The position numbers were made by a program, and so were the translations under genes. From Paraburkholderia saeva (GTDB taxonomy: Bacteria; Pseudomonadota; Gammaproteobacteria; Burkholderiales; Burkholderiaceae): a stretch of DNA of 64,000 nt. The first letter of the stretch is position 1, and every line of letters begins with the position of its first letter. Location: contig NZ_CAJQZC010000008.1 in NCBI RefSeq assembly GCF_907164555.1, positions 1-64,000 of the forward strand. The letters are read 5' to 3'. This document shows, one piece after another, positions 16,568-26,046 of this stretch. The notes under the pieces were generated by a model that was given only the letters and a program-made list of their open reading frames with translations, was not told the DNA's origin and searched no databases.

Positions 16568-17644
16568 ATGAAGTCAGCGAGTTTGTCCACACCGCTACTG
16601 AAGCAACTCGGTATCAGCGTGCCCGTCATCCAGGCGCCGATGGCGGGCACCAGCACGCCGGCACTGGCCGCGGCGGTGTCGAATGCAGGCGGGCTTGGCT
16701 CGCTGGGCGTAGGCGCGACGACGGTCGAAGGCGCGCGCACGATGATTCGCGACACGCGCGCGCTCACCAGCAAGCCGTTCAACATCAACCTCTTCGTACA
16801 TGCGCCCGCTACCGCCGACGCGGACCGCGAGGCGCGCTGGCTTGCGTATCTGGCGCCGGAATTCGCGCGCTTTGGCGCCGAGCCGCCCGCGACGCTGCGC
16901 GAAATCTATACGACGTCGGCCGCCGACGACGCCATGCTGGCGATGCTCGTCGAAGAGCGGCCTGCGGTGGTGAGCTTCCACTTCGGTCTGCCGAAGCCGC
17001 ACATCGTCAAAGGCCTGCATGACGCGGGCATTGTGCTGCTGGCAAGCGCGACAAGTCTCGACGAAGCGTTGCAGGTCGAACGCGCGGGCATCGATGCGAT
17101 TGTGGCGCAAGGCATCGAGGCGGGCGGCCATCGCGGCATCTTCGATCCGATGCAACCCGACGAAGGGCTCGGCACACTGGCGCTGGTGCGCGTGCTGGTC
17201 AGGAACACGCATCTGCCTGTGATCGCTTCGGGCGGCATCATGGACGGCGCGGGCATCGCAGGCGTGCTCGCACTCGGCGCGCAGGCGGCGCAACTCGGGA
17301 CGGCGTTTGTCTCATCGCCGGAATCTGCTGCCGATGCGGCGTATCGCGCGGCCCTTGCGAATCCCGCCGTGCGAACCACGCTGATCACGTCGATTTCAGG
17401 TCGGCCCGCGCGCGGTATCGACAACCGTCTCGCGGAGCTCGGCCGCGCGCCAGAGCGTCCGCCGTTTCCCGATTACCCGATCGCCTACGACGCCGGCAAG
17501 GCGCTCAACGCCGCAGCCAAGGCGAAAGGCAATCACGACTACGCCGCGCAATGGGCAGGCCAGGCCGCGCGTCTTTCACGCGCGATGCCGGCCGCCGAAC
17601 TCGTGGCGACGCTGATGCGCGAAGTTGAGGAAGCCACCTCGTAG
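16568..17644 (+). CDS. Nitronate monooxygenase (2-nitropropane dioxygenase family)
   Basis: A 358-residue FMN-dependent TIM-barrel enzyme. Family motifs seen: QAPMAGTSTP near the N-terminus, SFHFGLP, the catalytic-His motif GIEAGGHRG, and ASGGIMDGAGI with LGTAFVSSPES for FMN phosphate binding. These match class I nitronate monooxygenases, which oxidise alkyl nitronates such as propionate-3-nitronate. AAGGAG precedes the ATG. It is convergent with the GST at 17681-18346, ending 36 bp away. Confidence 0.9.
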   Translation: MKSASLSTPLLKQLGISVPVIQAPMAGTSTPALAAAVSNAGGLGSLGVGATTVEGARTMIRDTRALTSKPFNINLFVHAPATADADREARWLAYLAPEFARFGAEPPATLREIYTTSAADDAMLAMLVEERPAVVSFHFGLPKPHIVKGLHDAGIVLLASATSLDEALQVERAGIDAIVAQGIEAGGHRGIFDPMQPDEGLGTLALVRVLVRNTHLPVIASGGIMDGAGIAGVLALGAQAAQLGTAFVSSPESAADAAYRAALANPAVRTTLITSISGRPARGIDNRLAELGRAPERPPFPDYPIAYDAGKALNAAAKAKGNHDYAAQWAGQAARLSRAMPAAELVATLMREVEEATS

Positions 17645-17680
17645 CGGCCTGCCTTCAGACTGACAGCGGGTTGACAGCGC

Positions 17681-18346
17681 TCAGAACTCGACATCCAGTT
17701 CGTCGATTTCCTCGACTTCCTTTTGCGCGTCGGCGATCCATTCCTGCATCTCGGGCAGCGCGAGTATCGCCTGCCCGTACGCGACGATTTCCGGATCCAG
17801 CTTGACGTCGTAGGTGACAAAGCGTGTCACGACCGGCGCGTACATCGCGTCGGCGGCTGTCGGCTTTGCGCCGAACAGGAACGGGCCGCCGTACTGCGCA
17901 AGACACTCGCGCCAGATCGCGACAATCCGTTCGATGTCCGATTGCGCGCGCGCCCAGACCTTGAAATCGGAAAAGTGCGCTTTCAGGTTCATCGGCAGCG
18001 CCGAGCGCAGCGAGCCAAAGCCCGAATGCATCTCGCCGCAGATCGAGCGGCAATGCGCGCGTTCGCGCCGGCCGTCCGGCAACAGACCGGCGTCGGGACG
18101 GATCTCGTGCAGATATTCGGCGATTGCAAGCGTGTCCCAGATGCGAATGCCGTCGTGCTCAAGACACGGCACGAGAATCGACGGCGACAGCAGCAGAAGC
18201 TCCGCGCGTGCGTTCGGGTCGTCGATCGGCATCACGATTTCTTCGAACGGCAGCCCGCTCAGCTTCACGAGCAACCATCCGCGCAACGACCACGACGAAT
18301 AGTTCTTGCTGCTGATAGTGAGCGTTGTGCCCGTGGTATTCGCCAT
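17681..18346 (-). CDS. Glutathione S-transferase family protein
   Basis: A 221-residue GST. The N-terminal half has SSKNYSSWSLRGWLLVKL, matching GSTs with a Ser/Cys-type active site near the start, then SILVPCLEHDG and the IWDTLAIAEYL glutathione contact. The C-terminal helical half follows (AADAMYAPVV). AAGGAG precedes the ATG. It is divergent from the PHA depolymerase gene at 18565 across a 218-bp gap. Substrate unknown. Confidence 0.85.
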   Translation of the reverse strand: MANTTGTTLTISSKNYSSWSLRGWLLVKLSGLPFEEIVMPIDDPNARAELLLLSPSILVPCLEHDGIRIWDTLAIAEYLHEIRPDAGLLPDGRRERAHCRSICGEMHSGFGSLRSALPMNLKAHFSDFKVWARAQSDIERIVAIWRECLAQYGGPFLFGAKPTAADAMYAPVVTRFVTYDVKLDPEIVAYGQAILALPEMQEWIADAQKEVEEIDELDVEF

Positions 18347-18564
18347 ACGTATCTCCTTGCCGATGCGCAGTTCTGTCTGCCATGCACGGTATCGTGCGCG
18401 GCGCGCACCAGATCACGGCAAAACGTGCGCCCTGCGCGATAGCGCGCAAGTGCCATGCCAATTGCGTGTGCCGTGCAGGTGCCTTCCTGGGCGCGCGTCG
18501 ACGCCTGGCATACGTATTGCCTGTTTAATTGCTTCACTTCTTCGGGGCATTCGTGCGAAGGGCC

Positions 18565-19959
18565 ATGAATCTGCTGTCCTATCCAACTTATCAGGCCTTC
18601 GCCAACATGATGCTGCCGTTCCGGCACGGTGCATCGATCGTCAGCAGTACGCTCGATCTCTGGCCAGAAATGGGCGACACGCCCCAAGGCAAATCGCTGC
18701 GGGCCACGTGCGATCTGATCACGCTGTCAGGTCTCACGCACGCGCGGCCACCTTTCGATATCCCGACGATCGAGGTGGACGGCAAAACGGTCGATGTCGT
18801 CGAGGAAGTCACCGCCGCAACGCCGTTCTGCTCGCTGCTGCACTTTCGCAAGGATCACGCGCCCACGCTGCCGCAGCCGCGTGTGCTCGTGATTGCGCCG
18901 ATGTCGGGACACTTTGCGACGCTGCTGCGCGGCACGGTCCACACGATGCTGTCCGAACACGACGTCTACATCACCGACTGGCACAACCCGCGCGATGTGC
19001 CGCTTGCGCAGGGCCGCTTCGGCTTCGACGAATTCGTGCAGACGGTGATCGACTTCACCGAAACCATCGGCGAGGGCACGCATCTGCTGGCCGTGTGCCA
19101 GCCGACGGTCGCAGCGCTTGCGGCCGTGGCGCTGATGGCCGCCGATAACAACCCGGCGCAGCCGGCCAGCATGACGCTGATGGCCGGTCCGATCGACACC
19201 CGGATCAACCCGACGCGCGTGAACGAGCTTGCCAAAAGCAAACCGATCGAATGGTTCGAGGACAACCTGATCAGCGCGGTGCCGTTTGGCTTTGCAGGCG
19301 CGAGCCGGCGTGTCTATCCCGGATTCGTGCAGTTGAGCGCGTTCATGTCGATGAATCTTCAACGGCATATGGATTCGTTCGCGACAATGCATTTCGAGCG
19401 CGCGAAAGGCGATCCGAAGAAAGCCGACGCTATCCAGGTCTTCTACGAAGAATATTTCGCCACGATGGATCTGACGGCCGATTTCTATCTGGAAACCGTC
19501 GATACCGTGTTCCAGAAACACGCGTTGCCGCTGCACACGCTGGAAGTGCGCGGAAGAAAGGTCGACACTTCGGCGATACGCCGCACGGCGCTGATGACGG
19601 TCGAAGGCGAAAAGGACGATATCTGCGCGGTGGGCCAGACGCTTGCCGCGCAGGACCTGTGCGACAAGCTGCGTCCGTATCTGAAGACGCATCATGTGCA
19701 GACGGGTGTCGGGCACTACGGCGTCTTCAATGGCCGACGCTGGGAGCGGCACATCTATCCGCGCGTACGCAGCATGATTCAGGACAACGAGCCGCGTGCG
19801 GTCGTCGTGAGCCCGCGTGCGCAACCGATCCAGCTCGCAGCTTCGTCGCTTGTAAACCCGCCGCCGGGCTCGGCGCCCGCCGCGCCCGCGACGGATGAAG
19901 AGGCCACCGTCATCTCGAACGTCGTGCCGCTGCGGCGTAATTCCGCTTCTTCGGGTTAG
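18565..19959 (+). CDS. phaZ: Intracellular polyhydroxyalkanoate depolymerase
   Basis: A 464-residue intracellular PHB depolymerase. The nucleophile motif is LLAVCQPT with Cys at about 178, the Cys-type catalytic residue of PhaZ enzymes that act on native granules; His is in the VGHYGVFNGRRW block. The family releases 3-hydroxybutyrate from storage granules in the cytosol. Start at 18565 has GAAGG just upstream; the frame extends to 18529 with weaker support. A Pro/Ala-rich tail of about 50 residues follows the domain. A hairpin at 19980-20006 follows. Confidence 0.9.
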   Translation: MNLLSYPTYQAFANMMLPFRHGASIVSSTLDLWPEMGDTPQGKSLRATCDLITLSGLTHARPPFDIPTIEVDGKTVDVVEEVTAATPFCSLLHFRKDHAPTLPQPRVLVIAPMSGHFATLLRGTVHTMLSEHDVYITDWHNPRDVPLAQGRFGFDEFVQTVIDFTETIGEGTHLLAVCQPTVAALAAVALMAADNNPAQPASMTLMAGPIDTRINPTRVNELAKSKPIEWFEDNLISAVPFGFAGASRRVYPGFVQLSAFMSMNLQRHMDSFATMHFERAKGDPKKADAIQVFYEEYFATMDLTADFYLETVDTVFQKHALPLHTLEVRGRKVDTSAIRRTALMTVEGEKDDICAVGQTLAAQDLCDKLRPYLKTHHVQTGVGHYGVFNGRRWERHIYPRVRSMIQDNEPRAVVVSPRAQPIQLAASSLVNPPPGSAPAAPATDEEATVISNVVPLRRNSASSG

Positions 19960-19979
19960 GCTGCGTATTCGTCGCATCC

Positions 19980-20006
19980 GGGCGCGGGGCGATTCAAGCC
20001 GCGCCC
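19980..20006 (+). terminator. GC stem-loop between convergent phaZ and cupin genes
   Basis: GGGCGCGG (19980-19987) pairs with CCGCGCCC (19999-20006) over an 11-nt loop. It sits between phaZ ending at 19959 and the cupin gene ending at 20022. No U-tract follows, so it is a stem-loop of likely but unproven terminator function. Confidence 0.45.
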
Positions 20007-20021
20007 AGGCCTGCAACGCGA

Positions 20022-20456
20022 TCAGGTCACTTCGCTTTTCCAGGGCGTGACGGCGGGGACGGCACACGGTCCTTCCGCATCGATCGACTTGAAATCCGCG
20101 GGCGAGACGATTTCCAGGTACTCCATGTCTTCGGAGTAATCGAACAGATAGTGGACGATGCCCGGCGCCTGATGCACGCAATCGCCGGCGGCGACGAGCG
20201 TTTCCTTGTCGCCGTACATGAAGCGCGCCCAGCCCTTCAGCATGAGCACGATGTGGAAGTTCGCCTCGTGCCGGTGCCAGCCCGTGCCTTCCTCCGGCGG
20301 CATGTTCGCCTTGACCAGCTGCGCGAGCACCTTGCCGCCCGTCGCCTTTGCGATGCCGAGATCACGATACAGAAAGAAGTCGCGCAAGCCCTGGTCTTCC
20401 CAGACGGTGTCCTGCGGACGAACATGCGAAAACTCAGTGGCAAGTCCGGTAGTCAT
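20022..20456 (-). CDS. Cupin domain-containing protein
   Basis: A 144-residue single-domain cupin. The metal-binding motif 1 reads GTGWHRHEANFH with further Glu, and motif 2 is APGIVHYLFDYS. It probably binds a divalent metal and acts as a small oxygenase, isomerase or sensor. Start at 20456 is chosen because GGAG lies just upstream; the open frame runs on to 20843 but that part lacks coding character. It is convergent with phaZ. Substrate unknown. Confidence 0.8.
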   Translation of the reverse strand: MTTGLATEFSHVRPQDTVWEDQGLRDFFLYRDLGIAKATGGKVLAQLVKANMPPEEGTGWHRHEANFHIVLMLKGWARFMYGDKETLVAAGDCVHQAPGIVHYLFDYSEDMEYLEIVSPADFKSIDAEGPCAVPAVTPWKSEVT

Positions 20457-20836
20457 AAGCGCGCTCCAGAATGATGAACGGTCCAGGGAAACGACTCGCG
20501 GGTCGACTTTCCAAGCATCAAACATTCCAGGTGTCATGGCGTTGCCGCTTTGCACTGCACGTATCCAGACGTCTCTCGCGGCTATCGTCCTGTAACCCCG
20601 GTCGCCATGTTGCGCCGCGCGATTGACGCGTCGATCCGCGGCCAGTACGAAGAAATTGATGCGGCCGAAAATCGCGAACGAAGCGGACAACCCGGTGCGT
20701 GTTTGCCCAATCGTGTGACCTGGCGCACGGGTCCAGTGCAGGACAAACGGCAAGGTCGCCGCCCGGGAGCGGATATTGCTGACGAACCGGAGCCGGACAC
20801 ATCTGGCGGTGTCCGATTCAGGAGCGGAGGCAACCG
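20457..20836. other. Gene-free intergenic region
   Basis: Between the divergent cupin and exported-protein genes. I see ribosome-binding sites at both ends (GGAG before 20456, GGAGG before 20837) but no convincing ORF, repeat or clear operator. Confidence 0.5.
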
Positions 20837-21313
20837 ATGGCATTTACCGTGACATCCGGATCGCAGATCCGTCGCTGGGTGGTGGGCGGCCTGCTCGCCG
20901 CCGGCGCGCTGTTCGCGGCGTTCGAGGTGTGGAGCGCCGACGCCGCGCAGGTCGCAACGGCACAGGCCGCGTCAGGCACACCTGGCGCGGTAACGACACC
21001 CGCTGGCGACGACACCTTTCTGCTGACGATTTTCCTCAAACACGACGAGTCGAAACCGCTGCCGAAAATCAACGATCAACTGCGCGCGCAGGGCTTCTTC
21101 AAGACGTTTCCGCCGCCGGGCATCGAAGTCGTCTCGTGGTACGTGATGATGGGCGTGGGCCAGGTCGTCACGTTGCGCGTGCCGGCAAGCCGGCTGCGCG
21201 AGGTGAACCGGGCGATAGAAAGCACCGCATGGGGCGGCTATCGCACCGAGTTCTACCCGACCTACGATTACAAGGCCACCGCGCAGCAGATGCGCGAAAC
21301 CGACGGCAAATAG
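20837..21313 (+). CDS. Hypothetical protein with N-terminal membrane/signal segment
   Basis: A 158-residue protein of unrecognised family. Residues 12-30 (VVGGLLAAGALFAAFEVW) form a signal peptide or anchor after two Arg, followed by an Ala/Thr-rich linker. The body (about 60-158) looks like a small alpha/beta domain: FLLTIFLKHD, then VVSWYVMMGVGQVVTLRVPA and a C-terminal Tyr-rich stretch. GGAGG precedes the ATG. It is convergent with the PNPOx-like gene, 10 bp away. Probably periplasmic; function unknown. Confidence 0.75.
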   Translation: MAFTVTSGSQIRRWVVGGLLAAGALFAAFEVWSADAAQVATAQAASGTPGAVTTPAGDDTFLLTIFLKHDESKPLPKINDQLRAQGFFKTFPPPGIEVVSWYVMMGVGQVVTLRVPASRLREVNRAIESTAWGGYRTEFYPTYDYKATAQQMRETDGK

Positions 21314-21323
21314 CGCGACGGCT

Positions 21324-21965
21324 CTAGCGCCAGTTCGCGACGTAGTCGGGAACGTGGTCGTAACTGGCGTCGGGCACTGCAGGCCGCGGCGCGAGTTCGA
21401 GCGGCAGGACGCCGGCCCAGACTGGCAGGTTCATGTCTTCCTCGTCGTCTTTCGGGCCGCCGGTGCGGGTCTTGCACGCGAATTCGTCCAGCGCGATCCG
21501 CAGCACGGTTGTGGCCGCGAGTTCCTTCGGATTGCCGGGCCGCGCCTCACGTGAGCGTCCACGCGCGATGGTTTCCATGAACGCACGGAGGACCGCGGGC
21601 TTCTGCTCGTCGGGCACCCGTTCGCACACGCCGTAGATGATCGCCGAACGATAGTTCATCGAGTGATGGAACGCCGAGCGCGCGAGCACGAGGCCGTCCA
21701 GATGCGTGATCGTCACACAGATCTGCATGCCCGACGCCGCCTGTTTGATGAGGCGGCTGCCGTTCGATCCGTGGATATACAGATGGTCGCCTTCGCGCCA
21801 GCAGGCGGTCGGAATGCAGTGCGTGCCACGTTCGTCCGTGAACGCGACGTGGCAGACATGCGCCGCGTCGACGATGGCGTTGAGCTGTTCGCGCTCGTAA
21901 CCGGCGCGTTCGGCAACGCGACGTACGCGGGTGCGCTCGCTCGGAGCGGTGGCCTTCATGTCCAT
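21324..21965 (-). CDS. Pyridoxamine 5'-phosphate oxidase family (FMN split-barrel) protein
   Basis: A 213-residue FMN-binding split-barrel protein. Seen: HVCHVAFTDERGTHCIPTAC, LYIHGSNGSRLIK, and VTITHLDGLVLARS, the strands of the NimA/PNPOx-like group. Members reduce nitro-aromatics, bind haem, or oxidise B6 vitamers. It is divergent from the MocR-type PLP regulator at 22066, with a large palindrome between them, so it is probably the regulated target and may act on a B6-related or flavin-linked substrate. GGAAA precedes the ATG. Confidence 0.83.
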   Translation of the reverse strand: MDMKATAPSERTRVRRVAERAGYEREQLNAIVDAAHVCHVAFTDERGTHCIPTACWREGDHLYIHGSNGSRLIKQAASGMQICVTITHLDGLVLARSAFHHSMNYRSAIIYGVCERVPDEQKPAVLRAFMETIARGRSREARPGNPKELAATTVLRIALDEFACKTRTGGPKDDEEDMNLPVWAGVLPLELAPRPAVPDASYDHVPDYVANWR

Positions 21966-22011
21966 CTGCAGGGTTTCCTTTGTTGTGAGGTCTGCTGGCA
22001 GAATAGGGTTT

Positions 22012-22061
22012 TCGTGGCTCTACGTGTAGACCCACGAGACCATCAGATTCTGGAGCCACGA
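22012..22061. promoter_or_regulatory. Candidate MocR operator: 26-bp palindrome plus third half-site
   Basis: 22012-22037 reads TCGTGG-c-TCTAC-gt-GTAGA-c-CCACGA, a near-perfect palindrome with 11 paired bases per side. A further half-site GAGCCACGA lies at 22053-22061 in the same orientation as the right arm, 24 bp on. It ends just before the regulator's start codon. A palindrome plus direct repeat is typical of MocR/PdxR-type sites. Confidence 0.6.
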
Positions 22062-22065
22062 TTCA

Positions 22066-23541
22066 ATGGATTTCGGATTGCTTCTTTCCGCATACGCGCA
22101 ACAGCAGAACGGCCGCAAGCTGCCGCGCCAGCGGATGCTTTACGAAGCGCTGCGCAGCGCGATCCTCGAAGGCACGATTGCGCAGGGCGCGCGACTTGCC
22201 GCAACGCGCGTGCTGGCCGACGAACTCGGCATTGCGCGCAACTCCGTGCTGTACGCCTACGAGCGTCTGGCCGCGGAAGGCTTTATCGAAGCCGGCCGCC
22301 ACGGTTCGGTGGTCGCGCATTCGGGCTTGCAGAAGCCTTCGTCGAAGCGCCTCGGCGCGCCGCTTCCTGCCACGTTGTCAAAGCGCGTGGCGGGACTCAG
22401 GAACGACCGCGATGCGTTGAAGGAGCTCGTGGCGTTTCGCCCCGGATTGCCGGCGCTCGACGAATTTCCGATTGCGCAATGGCGCGCAGCGATGGAGCGC
22501 GCGTGGCGCGGTGTCGATGCGTCGGATCTCGGTTATGGCGGCAGCCACGGGCATCCGTGGCTGCGTCGCGCAGTGGCCGATTACCTGAAGGTCTCGCGCG
22601 GCGTGCGCTGCGACATCGATCAGGTGTTCATCACCGACGGCACGCAGACGAGCCTCGACGTCGCCGCGCGTGTGCTCGCCGATAGCGGCGACATCGCGTG
22701 GATCGAAAACCCCGGGTATAACGGCGCGCGCGCCGCGTTTCAGGCGACCGGCCTGCGTGTCGTGCCGGTTCCCGTCGACGCGCACGGCATCGCGCCGACG
22801 CCCGAACACTGGCGGCAGTCGCCGCCCAGGCTGATCTACATCACGCCATCGCACCAGTATCCGCTCGGCAGCGTGCTGAGCCTGGAGCGGCGCGTCGCGC
22901 TGATCGACGCGGCGCGCGCACACGGCTCGTGGATCATTGAGGATGACTACGACAGCGAGTTCCGTCACGAAGGGCCGCCACTTTCGGCGGTGCAGGGGCT
23001 CGCTGCGGATACGCCGGTGGTGTACGTCGGCACGTTCAGCAAGACGCTCTTTCCTGCGCTTCGGCTCGGCTTCATGGTCGTGCCCGCGCAGCTCGCGAGT
23101 GCGATCTCGCTGACGATGGGCGAGATCTCTCGTCGCGGGCGCGTTGCGGACCAGATCGCGCTGGCGGACTTCATCGATAGCGGGATGTACAGCCGGCATC
23201 TGCGCCGTATGCGCAGGCTTTATTCGGAACGGCGTGAAGCGCTGCTCGAAGCAATCGACCGTCATTTGCGCGATGTGGTGACGGTGTCGGGCGGCGCGGG
23301 CGGTATGCATCTCACGGTACGTCTCGATGCGCCGCTTTCCGATGTCGACGTGGCGAGAGAAGCGCTTGCCAGAAGAATCATCGTGCCGCCGGTGAGCAGC
23401 TATTGCCTGCCGGCGCCCGATGAGCACCGTTACAACGGCTTCGTGCTCGGTTATGCGGGCGTGCCCGCCGATAGCACCGACGGGCTGGTCGCACAACTCA
23501 GGAACGTGATCGAGACGATGGTGCAGGCACGCGAATCGTAG
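22066..23541 (+). CDS. MocR/PdxR-type PLP-dependent transcriptional regulator
   Basis: A 491-residue fusion: N-terminal GntR winged helix (residues about 18-85; RMLYEALRSAIL, ADELGIARNSVLYAYERLAAEGF) and C-terminal fold-type I aminotransferase domain. PLP-binding features are visible: YITPSHQYPLGSVLS, DDYDSEFRHEG, and the Schiff-base Lys in GTFSKTLFPALRLG. The family senses PLP or PLP-amino acid adducts. It is divergent from the PNPOx-like gene and shares a palindromic operator with it. GGAG lies ten bases before the ATG. Confidence 0.92.
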   Translation: MDFGLLLSAYAQQQNGRKLPRQRMLYEALRSAILEGTIAQGARLAATRVLADELGIARNSVLYAYERLAAEGFIEAGRHGSVVAHSGLQKPSSKRLGAPLPATLSKRVAGLRNDRDALKELVAFRPGLPALDEFPIAQWRAAMERAWRGVDASDLGYGGSHGHPWLRRAVADYLKVSRGVRCDIDQVFITDGTQTSLDVAARVLADSGDIAWIENPGYNGARAAFQATGLRVVPVPVDAHGIAPTPEHWRQSPPRLIYITPSHQYPLGSVLSLERRVALIDAARAHGSWIIEDDYDSEFRHEGPPLSAVQGLAADTPVVYVGTFSKTLFPALRLGFMVVPAQLASAISLTMGEISRRGRVADQIALADFIDSGMYSRHLRRMRRLYSERREALLEAIDRHLRDVVTVSGGAGGMHLTVRLDAPLSDVDVAREALARRIIVPPVSSYCLPAPDEHRYNGFVLGYAGVPADSTDGLVAQLRNVIETMVQARES

Positions 23542-23601
23542 CGATGTGTGCTATTTGCCTGCGATCCGCGCGTCACGACGAAGGGTGCCTTGTCAGCCGT
23601 G

Positions 23602-24435
23602 TCACGACTTCAGCGGGATCCAGAGTTCGACGCCGCCCATGCCGGTCGTCGGACTGAACTGCTCGCCGTAGCGCTCGAACACGGGCGCATCCGCGACTTC
23701 GTGTCCGGACTCCGGCAGCCACTTGTTCCAGATGGTGTTCCAGGTGCGGCGAATGGCCGAAATGTGGTCGCGATGGTCGAAGATCGCGTAACGGTGTTCG
23801 CCAATCCGCACGCGCGCGACATGCGCGGGCAGCGCTGAAAAATCCGTGACTTCGACGCCGCACAGATAGTCGAAATTGCCCGCGTCATCGTTGTTTAAAC
23901 ACACGCCGTACGCCACATTGCCAACCTGTCCAGGGATCTTGCCGATCTGCGGGCCGAAGCGTTGCCATTGCGCGGGAATGCCGTCGCTGCGCTCGTAGTG
24001 GTAACGCTCGCTCAGGCCTGCTACCAGCAATGGCTTGCCCGTTTCGATGCGCGGCAGCGCGAGGTCTTTGAGAAAGGATTCGTCCATTTTGATGGGCTCC
24101 ACGAGATCGATGTTGCACACAGTGCCTTGCGCACGGACCGCTTCGGGGGTGACGCCGAACTGGTCGCGAAACGCGCGGGTGAATGCTTCGTGAGAACCGT
24201 AGCCCGCTTCGACGGCGACTGTCAGGATATCGGGCGCGCCATCCGCAAGCGCACGGGCCGCATCGGAAAGACGACGGCCGCGCACATAACGCATCACCGT
24301 GCGGCCAGTCGCCGCTTCGAACGCTCGCGACAGATGAAAGCGCGAAACACAGCCGCACATCGCGATATCGTCGAGCGTGATATCCCCCGCGTAGTGGCTT
24401 TCGATAAACCAGAGCGCTTTTCCGACGGGGTTCAT
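23602..24435 (-). CDS. AraC family regulator with GyrI-like effector domain
   Basis: A 277-residue regulator: N-terminal AraC double HTH (residues about 5-105; RFHLSRAFEAATGRT; YGSHEAFTRAFRDQFGVTP) and a C-terminal GyrI-like/SRPBCC-type small-molecule domain ending VELWIPLK. This order matches Rob/SoxS-like multidrug sensors. ATG at 24435 is preferred to 24447 because of the purine-rich site before it. It lies 85 bp downstream of the EmrB-type efflux gene on the same strand and likely regulates it. Confidence 0.87.
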   Translation of the reverse strand: MNPVGKALWFIESHYAGDITLDDIAMCGCVSRFHLSRAFEAATGRTVMRYVRGRRLSDAARALADGAPDILTVAVEAGYGSHEAFTRAFRDQFGVTPEAVRAQGTVCNIDLVEPIKMDESFLKDLALPRIETGKPLLVAGLSERYHYERSDGIPAQWQRFGPQIGKIPGQVGNVAYGVCLNNDDAGNFDYLCGVEVTDFSALPAHVARVRIGEHRYAIFDHRDHISAIRRTWNTIWNKWLPESGHEVADAPVFERYGEQFSPTTGMGGVELWIPLKS

Positions 24436-24520
24436 GCCAGCTCTCATATCAGCATGGAACCAGCATAGCCGCGTCGAATGCGGCGCATTTGATCGCGATT
24501 GCGCATCGGTTTTCCGGCTA

Positions 24521-26005
24521 TCAGCCGTTGCCGGCGGGCGCCTTGTTGCCGGAACGTTCCGGTGCGCCGTGTGCGCCTTGCGCTCCGCCCTGCGCGGAGG
24601 GCACCCGGTCGCGCAGGAACGCTCCACCGAGCAGACCCGCGATCGCCGCGAAGATCGCCCCGCCCACGAACGCCATGTGATACCCCGCATTCAGCGCGAC
24701 GAGTGCGGGCGCGTCATGCGTGAGCAGCTGCTGCGAGTGCGCGGCGGCAACGCTTGCAAGAATCGCAAGACCGAGTGCGCCGCCCATCATGAACGCCGTG
24801 TTGACGATGCCCGAGGCGAGGCCGGAATCTTCCGGCTTCACGTCGCTCATCGCGGCGAGCAACAACGGATTGAACGCGATACCCGCGCCGAAGCCGAGCA
24901 GCAGCATGCCCGGCAGCACATCGAGCGCGAAGTGGCCATCGACCGGCGCGCGTGCAAAAAGCGCAAGGCCGCACGCCGCGATCAGAAGACCCACCGCCAG
25001 CGGCAGACGCAGGCCGAAGCGCATCACAAGCCGCGCCGAAAGTCCCAGCGAGAAGAACGCCATGATCACGTTCGCGGGCAGGAACGCGAGGCCGACCTGC
25101 ATCGGCGGATAGCCGAGCACGCGCTGCAGATAGAGCGCGGAGATAAAGAACCACGCGAACATCGCGGCGGCCCACAGCACGCCGACGACGTTAGCCGTCG
25201 CGACATTGCGCAGCGCGAAGAGGCCCAGCGGCATCAACGGATGACGCACGCGCGATTCGATCCACAGAAAGAGCGCGAGCAACGCGATGGCGATGGCGAG
25301 CAGGCCGAGCGTCGTCAATGACGTCCAGCCGGCCTCGTTGCCGTTGACGATCGCATAGACTGCGAGCATCAACGACGCCGTCACGCTGGCCGCGCCCGCC
25401 ACGTCGAGCCGGCCGCCTTGCTGCTGGCCGCGTCCGGGCGGAAGCAGCGCGAGGCAGAGCGCATAGACCGCGATGCCGATCGGCAGATTGACGAGAAAAA
25501 TCCAGTGCCAGCTCAGCACGTTGGTCAGCAGGCCCCCGAGCAATACACCGATGCTGCCGCCGCCCGCGCATACGAAACCATAGACGCCCATTGCTTTCGC
25601 GCGCTCGCCGGTTTCCGTGAACAGATTCATGATGAGCGACAGCGATACGGCCGAGACGACAGCGCCGCCCAGACCCTGCACGGCGCGCGCGCAGACAAGC
25701 AGCGCCTGGGTTGCCGATACGCCGCACGCGAGCGACGCCACGGTAAAAAGCGCGATACCGGCAAGGAACAGCCGGCGATGCCCGAACAGGTCGCCGAGCC
25801 GGCCGCCCAGCAGCAGGAAGCCGCCGAACGTCAGCATGTATGCATTGACGACCCAGACCAGCGAAGTTTCAGAAAAGCCGAGGTCCGCGGCGATCGAAGG
25901 CAGCGCGACGTTCACGATTGTCGTGTCGAGGACGATCATCAGCACGCCCATGCATAGCACGATCAGCGCGAGCCAGCGTTTGTTGCCTTCGATGTGGTGC
26001 GTCAT
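24521..26005 (-). CDS. MFS transporter, DHA2 (EmrB/QacA) family
   Basis: A 494-residue, 14-helix major facilitator. Motif A is seen as GGRLGDLFGHRR and motif C-like sequence as FVCAGGGSIGVLLGG; helix 1 starts at LALIVLCMGVLMIVLDTTIVNVALP (DxTIVNVALP is the DHA2 motif D1). These are proton-driven drug exporters of the inner membrane. GGGA precedes the ATG. The AraC-GyrI regulator follows on the same strand, and a 10-bp direct repeat lies upstream at 26047-26082, together a multidrug-response module. A His/Glu-rich tail is absent; the C-terminus is Gly/Ala-rich. Confidence 0.9.
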   Translation of the reverse strand: MTHHIEGNKRWLALIVLCMGVLMIVLDTTIVNVALPSIAADLGFSETSLVWVVNAYMLTFGGFLLLGGRLGDLFGHRRLFLAGIALFTVASLACGVSATQALLVCARAVQGLGGAVVSAVSLSLIMNLFTETGERAKAMGVYGFVCAGGGSIGVLLGGLLTNVLSWHWIFLVNLPIGIAVYALCLALLPPGRGQQQGGRLDVAGAASVTASLMLAVYAIVNGNEAGWTSLTTLGLLAIAIALLALFLWIESRVRHPLMPLGLFALRNVATANVVGVLWAAAMFAWFFISALYLQRVLGYPPMQVGLAFLPANVIMAFFSLGLSARLVMRFGLRLPLAVGLLIAACGLALFARAPVDGHFALDVLPGMLLLGFGAGIAFNPLLLAAMSDVKPEDSGLASGIVNTAFMMGGALGLAILASVAAAHSQQLLTHDAPALVALNAGYHMAFVGGAIFAAIAGLLGGAFLRDRVPSAQGGAQGAHGAPERSGNKAPAGNG

Positions 26006-26046
26006 GCGTACGTTCCCTTTACGTTTGCCGCGCGTGAAATGAAAAG

